This document shows positions 7,358-14,260 of a DNA stretch of 17,844 nt, in pieces (the first letter of the stretch is position 1; the number at the start of each line of letters is the position of its first letter). Source of the stretch: an uncultured Oscillospiraceae bacterium (lineage in GTDB: Bacteria > Bacillota > Clostridia > Oscillospirales > Oscillospiraceae); NCBI GenBank assembly GCA_934569195.1, contig CAKTKB010000017.1, positions 1-17,844 of the forward strand, in the 5' to 3' direction. The notes beneath the pieces were generated by a model. That model saw only the letters and a list, made by a program, of their open reading frames with translations, ran no database searches and was not told the DNA's origin. The translations under genes were made by a program, and so were the position numbers.

Positions 7358-8317
7358 TCACCCCCTGCCTACGCCCGGTTCGGCATCCTCTGTGCGGTAG
7401 CTGGTCAGGGGCGCGGGGGTCTCCAGGTCGCTGCCCGCCTGATAGTCGCCGTACAGGACGTTGATATCCTTGATAAACTTTCGGTTAAACAGGTGCAGAG
7501 GGATGCCCTGGGGGCAAACCCGGCTGCACTCGCCGCAATCCGTGCAGCGGCCCGCCACATGGAAGGCCCGGATGATATGGAACATCTTCTCCTCAAAGGA
7601 AGTGGTATTCGCCTTCTGGGCCGAGTCAAAGGCATTGCTGTCAAAGACACACTTGCGGCAGGAGCAGGCCGGGCATACATTCCGGCAGGCGTTGCAGCGG
7701 ATGCACTTGCTCAGCTCCTGCTGGAAAAAGGCAAACTTATCCTCCGGAGACATGGCCTCCACCTTCGCCACACCGGCAAAGCGGTCCGCGTCTACGGTAT
7801 CCCGGGATTCTCCCAGCAGCTCGTCGTAAATCACATGGGTCTTACCCTTGCAGACGTGGCAGCGCTCCAGCATGGCCTCCCGGTAAGGGATAGTCTGCGT
7901 GCCGTAGAGCGTCTGCACCGTGAGCTGCTCTGCGGGGGCCGGGTATTCGCAGCCCCGGACGGAAAGAATTCCGTCAAAGGGGAGCTTATTGGGGGAAAGC
8001 TTGCCCATGCAGCCGACGCCCACCAGGTAGGCGCGCTCCCGCTCCACCCGGTGCTCCCGGAGGAGCTGCTGATAGCTGTAGCTGTCGCAGGGCTTGAGAA
8101 AGACCAGGGTCTTTCCCTCCTTCTTCCCGGCTTCGATCATATATTTGCTGAGATTCGCCCCGCAGAAGCCATTATAAACAAAATTCTTCAGGTCCCGGGG
8201 GTCCTCAAAGAAGGCCGGCTCCGGGTCCATCTCCGTCTCTCCTCTGCGCCAGCCCAGAACCCGGGTCACCTCTCCGGAAGAGAGCAGGGCCGCCGCCCGT
8301 TCCATTAATTCCTGCAT
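7358..8317 (-). CDS. flxC: 4Fe-4S dicluster protein with FrhB/FdhB-like domain, FlxC-like
   Basis: The protein has 319 residues. The N-terminal two-thirds resemble the F420 hydrogenase/FdhB-type domain (NGFCGANLSKYM near 49-60, FLKPCDSYSYQQLL near 73-86). The C-terminal part carries C205-xx-C208-xx-C211-xxx-C215P and C258-xx-C261-xx-C264-xxx-C268P, two [4Fe-4S] sites. It sits between the MvhD-like gene and flxB, the place of FlxC in FlxABCD clusters. The start is ambiguous. ATG 8317 (MQELMERAAALL, fits the family N terminus; 13-bp overlap with flxD) is chosen. ATG 8305 would give a TAATG overlap with AGGA just upstream. A longer open frame to 8419 has no support. Confidence 0.84.
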   Translation of the reverse strand: MQELMERAAALLSSGEVTRVLGWRRGETEMDPEPAFFEDPRDLKNFVYNGFCGANLSKYMIEAGKKEGKTLVFLKPCDSYSYQQLLREHRVERERAYLVGVGCMGKLSPNKLPFDGILSVRGCEYPAPAEQLTVQTLYGTQTIPYREAMLERCHVCKGKTHVIYDELLGESRDTVDADRFAGVAKVEAMSPEDKFAFFQQELSKCIRCNACRNVCPACSCRKCVFDSNAFDSAQKANTTSFEEKMFHIIRAFHVAGRCTDCGECSRVCPQGIPLHLFNRKFIKDINVLYGDYQAGSDLETPAPLTSYRTEDAEPGVGRG

Positions 8318-8742
8318 CTCAGGTCCCCCAATCTCACGCTGGGACCCAGCGTGCGTACTTTCTCCACGAAGGTATTCATCGTCTCCGAGAACTTTACGCC
8401 CTCTGCTGCGGATACCCACTCCACACGGGTGCGGCCGCTCTCCACGCCCAGATAGTCCAGCATGGAAAACAGCAGCGTCATCCGCCGCCGGGCATAATAG
8501 TTGCCCGTCGTGTAGTGGCAGTCACCGGGGTGGCAGCCGCAGAGAATGACCCCGTCCGCTCCTCTTTCAAAGGCACGGAGAATGAACATGGGGTTTACCC
8601 GGCAGGAGCAGGGAACCTTGATGATTTTCACGTCTGCGGGATAGGCCAGCCGGCTGGAACCGGCCAGGTCCGCTCCGGCATAGCTGCACCAGTTGCAGCA
8701 GAAGGCCACAATGGTGGGTCTCCAGGCTTCGTTTACCGGCAT
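8305..8742 (-). CDS. flxD: Hydrogenase iron-sulfur subunit family, MvhD/FlxD-like
   Basis: The 145-residue protein is the full length of the MvhD family. Motifs are CCNWCSYAGADLAG (15-28), VPCSCRVNP (43-51) and CGCHPGDCHYTTGN (68-81), whose cysteines hold a [2Fe-2S] cluster. In methanogens MvhD links hydrogenase to HdrA. In FlxABCD clusters FlxD does the same between Flx and HdrA. No hydrogenase genes occur nearby, so the NADH-linked version is favoured. The usual VPCSGRV motif has Cys in place of Gly (C47), an extra potential ligand. The ATG at 8742 overlaps the end of hdrA by 10 bp with GGAGGTG upstream; upstream in-frame codons belong to the hdrA region in another frame. Confidence 0.9.
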   Translation of the reverse strand: MPVNEAWRPTIVAFCCNWCSYAGADLAGSSRLAYPADVKIIKVPCSCRVNPMFILRAFERGADGVILCGCHPGDCHYTTGNYYARRRMTLLFSMLDYLGVESGRTRVEWVSAAEGVKFSETMNTFVEKVRTLGPSVRLGDLRCRN

Positions 8743-10721
8743 ATGGCATCCACCTCCGCAAGAATCTGTCTGTTGCTGAAGCCCTGAAGGTCCATAGCAC
8801 CGCTGGGGCAGGTCACCGTACAGGCGCCGCAGCCCTGGCACAGGGCGGAATTCACCGACGCAATGCGCCGCTCCTCCCGGATGCCATGGTCATTGACCAG
8901 CTTCGTCTCATAAGAAATGGCGCCATAAGGACACACGTTGGCGCACTGGGAGCAGCCGTTGCACCGCAGCTCGTCGGCCTTAGCGGTACAGGGGTTCGTT
9001 TTGAGCTTGTCCTTGGCAAGCAGGCCGATCACCTTCACCGCAGCGGCTCCCGCCTGGGCCACGGTCTCGGGAATATCCTTCGGCCCCTGGCACACGCCGG
9101 ACAGGAACACACCGGCCGTGGGCGATTCCACCGGGCGAAGCTTGGGATGAGCCTCGGTAAGGAAATTGTTGGTATCGATGGACGCCGTCAGCATCGATGC
9201 AATTTTGCGCACGCCCGAATTCGGCTCAATGGCGGCGGCCAGGACGACCATATCCGCCTTCTTCACGATCTGCTTATTCTCCAGCAGGTCCACACCGTGG
9301 ACAAGCAGGCTCCCGTCGGGCTGGGGCGCGACCTTGCCCACCTGGCCCTTTATGTACTGCACGCCGTAATCCTCCACCGCCCGGCGGTAGAATTCGTCGA
9401 AATTCTTTCCGGGGGTCCGGACATCGATGTAAAACACCGTCACATGGGTATCCGGATATTTGTCCCGGATCAGCATGGCGTGCTTTGCGGTATACATACA
9501 GCAGATCTTTGAGCAGTAGGACTTGCCCCGATGATCGGCGCAGCGGCTCCCCACGCACTGGATAAAGACGATCTCCTTCGGCGCTCTGCCGTCGGAGAGC
9601 CGCTCCAGGTGTCCCTTGGTCGGCCCGGCGGCGTTCATGATCCGCTCCAGCTCCAGGGAGGTAATGACATCCTTGCTCTGCCGGTAGGCATACTCTCCAT
9701 AGGCATCCAGCGGGATGATGTCAAAGCCCGTAGCCACCACGATCGCGCCGTACTGCCGGGTGAGAATCTCATCGCTCTGGGTGTAATCAATGGCGCCCGC
9801 CTGGCAAACCTTCTGGCACACGCCGCACTTTCCCGTCTTGAGCTTGATGCAGGCATTGGGGTCGATGACCGGCACATTGGGAATCGCCTGGGCAAAGGGC
9901 GTATAGATCGCGCTGCGGGTATTCAGGCCCCGGTTAAATTCGTTGGGAGTCTTTCGGGAGGGGCATTTCTCCTGGCAGACGCCGCAGCCGGTACACTTGT
10001 TCAGGTCCACGTAGCGGGCCTTCTTCCGGATGTCCACCGTGAAATTCCCCACAAAGCCGGAAACCTTCTCCACCTCGCTGTAGGTATACAGGGTAATCTT
10101 CTCATGTGCCGCCGCATCCACCATTTTCGGCGTCAGAATACAGGCGGAGCAGTCCAGGGTGGGGAAGGTTTTATCCAGCTGGGACATTCTGCCGCCGATA
10201 GACGGCTCCTTCTCCACGATATCCACGGGATATCCCGCCTCCGCAATGTCCAGGGCCGTCTGGATTCCGGCGATACCGCCGCCGATAACCAGCGCCCGCT
10301 TGACCACGGCGCTCTCCCCCGCCTGCAGGGGCGTATTGAGATGCACCTTGGCAACGGCGGCGCGCATAAGGATGATGGCCTTCCGGGTCGCCTCTTCCTT
10401 ATCCTTGTGAATCCAGGAGCAGTGCTCCCGGATGTTGGCAATCTCCACGAGATAAGGGTTCAGTCCGTTCTTTTCCGCGCACTTCCGGAAGGTCGCCTCA
10501 TGCATCCGGGGCGAGCAGGAGCAGACCACCAGCCCGTCCAGCTTCTTTTCCCGGATGGCTTCGGCAATGCGGGACTGACCTGCCTCAGAGCACATATAGG
10601 GGTAATCCTCCGCGTGGACGACCATCGGCTCCCGCGCCGCCGCCTCCACGACCATTTTCACATCTACCGTAGCTGCGATATTGCTGCCGCAGTGGCAGAC
10701 AAATACTCCGATTCTTCGCAT
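8733..10721 (-). CDS. hdrA: Heterodisulfide reductase-type bifurcating flavoprotein HdrA
   Basis: At 662 residues this is the normal length of HdrA. Domains in order: N-terminal domain with VCHCG (8-12); FAD site VIGGGIAG (145-152); LDCSAC (189-194); inserted ferredoxin domain with C243-xx-C246-xx-C249-xxx-C253P and C291/C299/C302/C306; core motif with C389 and YCSKICC (402-408); C-terminal dicluster ferredoxin with C587-xx-C590-xx-C593-xxx-C597P and C628-xx-C631-xx-C634-xxx-C638P. In characterised HdrABC complexes the FAD of HdrA splits an electron pair, one branch to HdrBC and the other to ferredoxin. GGAGG lies 6 nt before the ATG and overlaps the hdrC stop. The family call is very secure; the electron acceptor in this organism is inferred. 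Confidence 0.95.
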   Translation of the reverse strand: MRRIGVFVCHCGSNIAATVDVKMVVEAAAREPMVVHAEDYPYMCSEAGQSRIAEAIREKKLDGLVVCSCSPRMHEATFRKCAEKNGLNPYLVEIANIREHCSWIHKDKEEATRKAIILMRAAVAKVHLNTPLQAGESAVVKRALVIGGGIAGIQTALDIAEAGYPVDIVEKEPSIGGRMSQLDKTFPTLDCSACILTPKMVDAAAHEKITLYTYSEVEKVSGFVGNFTVDIRKKARYVDLNKCTGCGVCQEKCPSRKTPNEFNRGLNTRSAIYTPFAQAIPNVPVIDPNACIKLKTGKCGVCQKVCQAGAIDYTQSDEILTRQYGAIVVATGFDIIPLDAYGEYAYRQSKDVITSLELERIMNAAGPTKGHLERLSDGRAPKEIVFIQCVGSRCADHRGKSYCSKICCMYTAKHAMLIRDKYPDTHVTVFYIDVRTPGKNFDEFYRRAVEDYGVQYIKGQVGKVAPQPDGSLLVHGVDLLENKQIVKKADMVVLAAAIEPNSGVRKIASMLTASIDTNNFLTEAHPKLRPVESPTAGVFLSGVCQGPKDIPETVAQAGAAAVKVIGLLAKDKLKTNPCTAKADELRCNGCSQCANVCPYGAISYETKLVNDHGIREERRIASVNSALCQGCGACTVTCPSGAMDLQGFSNRQILAEVDAICR

Positions 10722-10724
10722 CCG

Positions 10725-11102
10725 CTACCTCCGATACTTTCTGAACGCACTCATCAGCAGCTGCTGGGGGGTATCTGCATCCACCAGGGGGGGAATCTCA
10801 TCCGGAGACAGTCCCTCCTGGCCGCGCCGCCGCAGGCAGATCTGCCGGGCGGCATCAATCAGCCTGCCGGGCTGAACATCCCGGGGGCAGCGCTCGATGC
10901 AGGCAAAGCAGCTCAGGCATTTCCAGGCGGACCGAGACTGGGCCAGCGCCTCCACGTTATCCTCAATGACGTAAGTAACAAACTGATGGGGCTTGATGTC
11001 CATCTCATCAAAGGACGGGCAGGATGCGGAACACTTGCCGCACTTCATGCACTTGAGCGGCTGAACGCCGCTGATCAAACGGATTTCTTCTGCGGTACGC
11101 AC
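10725..11102 (-). CDS. hdrC: Heterodisulfide reductase-type iron-sulfur subunit HdrC
   Basis: The protein has 125 residues, shorter than the roughly 180 common for HdrC. It has two [4Fe-4S] motifs, C18-xx-C21-xx-C24-xxx-C28P and C62-xx-C65-xx-C68-xxx-C72P, which relay electrons from HdrA to HdrB. The start is GTG at 11102, with GGAGG 7 nt upstream inside the end of hdrB, so the two genes overlap by 28 bp. The C terminus after the second motif is short and charged. Order hdrB-hdrC-hdrA matches known clusters. No frameshift is visible, so the short length seems natural. Confidence 0.9.
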   Translation of the reverse strand: MRTAEEIRLISGVQPLKCMKCGKCSASCPSFDEMDIKPHQFVTYVIEDNVEALAQSRSAWKCLSCFACIERCPRDVQPGRLIDAARQICLRRRGQEGLSPDEIPPLVDADTPQQLLMSAFRKYRR

Positions 11103-11893
11103 GCCTCGTCCTCCTTCAGTCCCAGAGCCTCCGCCAGAAGCTCCGTGAAATAGAAAACGGGCATTGCAGCGCCCGTTTCCAGATTATATTTGCACAGCGG
11201 GCAGGCCGTCATCAGGCAGTCCGCCCGGTAATCCGCAGCGCTGGAGGCAATCTTGCGGCAAAGCTCTTCCGCCCTTTCCGGCTCCCTGAGGCGGGCATAG
11301 CCGCCGCAGCATTCGTTCCGGTAGGGATAGAGGACCGGCTCCGCGCCCAACGCCCGGATAAAATCCTCCATAATGGAGGGATCCTCCGGGTCGTCAAAGG
11401 CCATCACACGGCTGGGGCGCAGAAGCAGGCAGCCGTAGTAAGCGCCGATCCGCCGCCCGGTCAGGGGATGCACGACGTGCTTCTTCACATTCTCGAAGCC
11501 CACCACGTCCCGCAGAATCTCCAGATAATGCCAGACCTTCGTCTCACCCCCGTACGGCTCGGGCAGCTGCATATAGTTGTTGGCCCGGGTCCGGATATCC
11601 TCCACGCTTGCCATATCGTCATTCACCCGCTTGAGCACATGGTAGCAAGCCGAGCAGACCGCAACCAGGTCCTGCTTCCGCTCCTTAGCCCCATGGAGCG
11701 CCCGCACCGACGGGAGCTTGCTTCCGATCTCGTCCGCGCCCAGGGGATACACACCGCCGCAGCACTGCCAGTCGGGCAGCTCCTCCAGCGTAAATCCCAG
11801 CGCCTGGGCGCAGCTCCGGGCATAGCGGTCCAGAGCCTGCGCCTTATTTTTCAGCGTACAGCCGGGAAAATAGCTAAATTTCATGGCATCCAC
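11075..11893 (-). CDS. hdrB: Heterodisulfide reductase-type CCG-domain subunit HdrB
   Basis: The 272-residue protein has two CCG domains. Site one: PGCTLKN (C12), WQCCGGVYP (C44-C45) and CSACYH (C80, C83). Site two: YYGCLLLRPS (C155), NECCGGYARL (C195-C196) and CPLCKYN (C231, C234). In methanogen HdrB these cysteines bind two non-cubane [4Fe-4S] clusters that split a disulfide; both sets look complete here. TfrB of thiol:fumarate reductase carries a related domain. The start is either ATG 11893 or ATG 11884 (MKFSYFPGC, closer to typical family N termini); neither has a strong ribosome binding site. It starts 4 nt after the dehydrogenase stop. The physiological disulfide, if any, is unknown. 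Confidence 0.92.
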   Translation of the reverse strand: MDAMKFSYFPGCTLKNKAQALDRYARSCAQALGFTLEELPDWQCCGGVYPLGADEIGSKLPSVRALHGAKERKQDLVAVCSACYHVLKRVNDDMASVEDIRTRANNYMQLPEPYGGETKVWHYLEILRDVVGFENVKKHVVHPLTGRRIGAYYGCLLLRPSRVMAFDDPEDPSIMEDFIRALGAEPVLYPYRNECCGGYARLREPERAEELCRKIASSAADYRADCLMTACPLCKYNLETGAAMPVFYFTELLAEALGLKEDEACVPQKKSV

Positions 11894-11897
11894 GCTC

Positions 11898-12845
11898 TTA
11901 AATGTGGAGGCTGGCGATGACTTCCTTCAACGCATTTGCACTGGCGCGAAGCTTTGCCGTCTCCTCGTCCGTCAGCTCAACAGGCACCTTGCCCTTCGCT
12001 CCGTTCGGTCCGATGATCGTCATGGTGCTGATGCACACATCCTCAATGCCATACTCGCCGTGCATCATGGTGGAAACCGTCGTCACACTGTCGCAGGCCG
12101 CTACCAGAGCGCCCAGAATCTTATTGACGGAGGCGGAAACGGCATAGAAGGTCGCGCCCTTCTTCGCAATGATCTCACCGCCGGACTTCTGCACATACCG
12201 AAGCGTCTCCTCCGGATCCAGGCGGGTCTCAATTTCCTTTCTCTGCAGCATCAGGTCCTCGTACTCCCGGAGATGGCAGCCGGAAATCTCCGCCAGGGAC
12301 CAGGGAATAAAGGACGTATCGCCATGCTCGCCGTAAACATAGGCATGGATATTCTTCTGGGCGATCTTGAAGTGATCGGACAGGTCGTAGCGCAGCCGGG
12401 CCGTATCCAGAATCGTACCGGAACCGATGATCTGCCGCTCCGGAATGCCGGAAATCTTGGTGAACACATAGGTCATGATATCCACAGGGTTGCTGACGAT
12501 CACATACAGCGCATTCGGCGCCACGGCCGTGATCTTGGGCGCAATGTCCTTCATAATGTTCACGTTGGTCTGGGCCAGGTCGATCCGGCTCTGTCCGGGC
12601 TTACGGCCGACGCCGGAGGTAATGACCACGATATCCGAATTCGCCGCATCGGCATAGTCGCCGGCGATGATGGAAATCGGCTCCCGGAAGCTGGTGCCCT
12701 GGACAATGTCCATGACCTCGCCCTCCACCTTCTCCTTGTTGATGTCGACCAGCACAAGCTCGGACGCAATGTCTCCCAGAGACAGGGTATAGGCGATGGT
12801 TGCACCCACATTGCCTGCTCCGATAACGGTAACCTTTCTGCTCAT
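11898..12845 (-). CDS. NAD-dependent malate/L-lactate dehydrogenase family, malate-type substrate arginine
   Basis: The 315-residue protein has the Rossmann motif GAGNVG (9-14) and Asp34 at the end of the second strand, indicating NAD. Catalytic residues are in place: Asp147 and Arg150 (LDTAR), His174 (GEHGD), Arg87 and Asn118. Overall it resembles L-lactate dehydrogenases (SNPVD, GSGTILDTAR, GEHGDTS). At the discriminating position (102 in dogfish LDH numbering) it has Arg81 in GVGRKPGQSR, the residue of malate dehydrogenases, where classical LDH has Gln. Thr232, at LDH position 246, is more LDH-like. As first gene of a fumarase/fumarate reductase operon, oxaloacetate-to-malate reduction is the likely role; lactate dehydrogenase cannot be excluded. 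AAAGGAG lies 8-9 nt before the ATG. Confidence 0.85.
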   Translation of the reverse strand: MSRKVTVIGAGNVGATIAYTLSLGDIASELVLVDINKEKVEGEVMDIVQGTSFREPISIIAGDYADAANSDIVVITSGVGRKPGQSRIDLAQTNVNIMKDIAPKITAVAPNALYVIVSNPVDIMTYVFTKISGIPERQIIGSGTILDTARLRYDLSDHFKIAQKNIHAYVYGEHGDTSFIPWSLAEISGCHLREYEDLMLQRKEIETRLDPEETLRYVQKSGGEIIAKKGATFYAVSASVNKILGALVAACDSVTTVSTMMHGEYGIEDVCISTMTIIGPNGAKGKVPVELTDEETAKLRASANALKEVIASLHI

Positions 12846-12911
12846 AACGATACTCCTTTCAAATGCCAAACCTTTTTTACTTTCTTTATGCCATGCCGGA
12901 ATCGCCAGGGG

Positions 12912-12942
12912 TACCCGTCCGGCCCCGGCAGGTCCGGACGGT
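12912..12942 (-). promoter_or_regulatory. GC-rich leader hairpin before the first operon gene
   Basis: CCGTCCGG (12915-12922) pairs perfectly with CCGGACGG (12934-12941) around an 11-nt loop. The stem extends by two pairs past a one-base bulge. It is about 70 nt before the ATG on the minus strand and is not followed by a U-run, so it is not an intrinsic terminator. It may stabilise the mRNA 5' end or serve in attenuation; no alternative pairing was identified. Confidence 0.35.
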
Positions 12943-12971
12943 ATCGTATCCATATTAAATGGTACTTTATC

Positions 12972-12999
12972 GATATAATTCTACCAAATAGGCGTCCAA
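12972..12999 (-). promoter_or_regulatory. Possible sigma-A promoter of the operon
   Basis: On the minus strand TTGGAC (12994-12999) and TATATC (12972-12977) are separated by 16 nt, about 130 nt upstream of the dehydrogenase ATG. Both hexamers are near consensus and the transcript would include the leader hairpin. Other AT-rich hexamers nearby make the exact site uncertain. Confidence 0.4.
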
Positions 13000-13193
13000 A
13001 TTTCCAATTGAAATCCTGCATATTTCTCCCCGGGATTTGCATAGGAACGGCCCGTCCCATGGGGGAAGGTCTGTTTCCTCCTCTGCCGGTTCCATTCCGG
13101 TCTCCATTCGCTCCTGCTGTTGCCGGGAGAAAGACAGGTATCTCTCCCCCTGTTTTTGAGGCTGCTGCGGCAAAATTCCCGCAAAATCATGCC

Positions 13194-13217
13194 GGAATAA
13201 TATTCCAATTCGGAATA
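13194..13217. promoter_or_regulatory. Overlapping dyads, candidate LysR-type binding site
   Basis: ATTCCAATTCGGAAT (13202-13216) is a 15-bp dyad with arms ATTCC/GGAAT and the T-N11-A form expected of a LysR-family box; one more base pair extends it on each side. It overlaps a second dyad, GGAAT-N3-ATTCC (13194-13206). The site lies just past the LysR gene stop and upstream of the metabolic operon, a plausible place for activation by the adjacent regulator. Confidence 0.45.
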
Positions 13218-13239
13218 ATAGTATGCCTATCCGGAATGG

Positions 13240-14169
13240 CTAGCCGCTGAACGCGATCCTGTTGCGCTGCAGGCAGAGCCTGTCAATAAACTCCCGATCC
13301 AGCTTGCTGAACCGGTAGCCCTGACGGCTGATCAGCACATCCTTGAATTGTCCGTTCTGGCTGCACTTTTTCTGGACAAAGGGGAACTGCGCCAGCATCT
13401 CCTCCGGCAGAGGCGACACCCAGGCGTAAGCGAAGGGATTGGACCGGAGGAGGTCAAACTGCATGGCCCGGTCGTACACCAGGATTCGCTTGGTATTCCG
13501 CTGCGAACCGGGGCCGGTCTCCGTCTCGCTGACCCGGATATAGGGAACCTCCGCATCTCCGAAGGTAATCTCTACATACGCGCCCAGGTCCGCCGCAGAC
13601 AGCTGCTCCTGCTGCGCCAGCGGATGGTCCTCCCGCATCAGCGCCACATAGCCGGAACGCCACAGCAGCTCATATTGCAGCCCCGCCTCCGACAGGCTCT
13701 TCAGGAAATAGTCTTCATCCTCCACATGGTAGCGGATGATCCCCAGTACATAATGCCCATAAGCAACGGAATCAATTACGCGCATGGAGCTGGTTTCCAG
13801 AATATCCACCTCCATATCCCGCTGGTTGTCAAAGGAGCTGAAAAACGTCGACGCCGCCTGGGCGATATACCCCACCCGTGGGATCGCCAGGCTGAAAAGC
13901 TGATGGGCCAGATCCTGCGCGTGGAGCGCCGCGTCCATCTTTTGCAGCTGGGCGGCGATTTTCTTGGCGTACACCAAAAATTCCGACCCTCTCTGGGTGG
14001 GAATCACGCCCTTTGAGGTCCTCTTAAAAACGGAAAAGCCCAGGGATGTTTCCAAATCCCGGATTGCCTTGCTCAGGGTAGGCTGGCTCATAAACAGATT
14101 GTTGGCGGCCTGGGTAATGGAGCCAGCCTTCTCCACCTCGATCGCGTAAACAAAATACTGTGTGTTCAT
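13240..14169 (-). CDS. LysR-family transcriptional regulator
   Basis: This 309-residue protein has the LysR winged helix-turn-helix at the N terminus (residues about 17-36, GSITQAANNLFMSQPTLS) followed by the linker helix and a periplasmic-binding-protein-like effector domain. Length and domain order are normal. AGGAG lies 8 nt before the ATG. It is encoded on the same strand as, and upstream of, the fumarate operon, separated by the 394-bp control region, so it is the obvious candidate regulator. This differs from the common divergent layout of LysR genes and targets. The effector could be a dicarboxylate such as fumarate or malate, but nothing in the sequence proves that. Confidence 0.92.
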   Translation of the reverse strand: MNTQYFVYAIEVEKAGSITQAANNLFMSQPTLSKAIRDLETSLGFSVFKRTSKGVIPTQRGSEFLVYAKKIAAQLQKMDAALHAQDLAHQLFSLAIPRVGYIAQAASTFFSSFDNQRDMEVDILETSSMRVIDSVAYGHYVLGIIRYHVEDEDYFLKSLSEAGLQYELLWRSGYVALMREDHPLAQQEQLSAADLGAYVEITFGDAEVPYIRVSETETGPGSQRNTKRILVYDRAMQFDLLRSNPFAYAWVSPLPEEMLAQFPFVQKKCSQNGQFKDVLISRQGYRFSKLDREFIDRLCLQRNRIAFSG

Positions 14170-14260
14170 ACCGGATTCTCCTGTCCTGCGGCAAAAAAGC
14201 CGCGGTAAATATCTTTTTCCGGGCAGCGGGCGCGGCCAAACGGCAGCCCCCCGGGATTTC

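Larger units (their letters stand above)
12846..13239 (-). promoter_or_regulatory. Control region of the fumarate operon (394 bp, no gene)
   Basis: No credible gene lies between the LysR stop and the dehydrogenase start. The stretch holds a dyad cluster next to the LysR gene (13194-13216), a possible promoter at 12972-12999, further GGAAT-type half-sites near 13088-13110, and a leader hairpin at 12912-12942. Its length suggests an independent, regulated promoter for the operon and not read-through from the LysR gene. Confidence 0.6.

Noticed and set aside
8305..8742. Hydrogenase-linked MvhD, implying an H2-dependent Hdr complex
   Set aside because: No hydrogenase large or small subunit is in the operon, whereas complete FlxABC genes follow directly, so an NADH link is better supported.
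9531..11153. 540-codon plus-strand frame, and similar ones at 5465-6451, 6376-7464, 7190-8308 and 11883-13250
   Set aside because: All lie opposite strongly supported hdr/flx/dehydrogenase genes, lack ribosome binding sites and show no recognisable motif.
14190..14215. GCGGC-T6-GCCGC hairpin upstream of the LysR gene as a terminator for the AbiEi-like gene
   Set aside because: The T residues form the loop and do not follow the stem, and the stem has only 5 bp, so it does not look like an intrinsic terminator.
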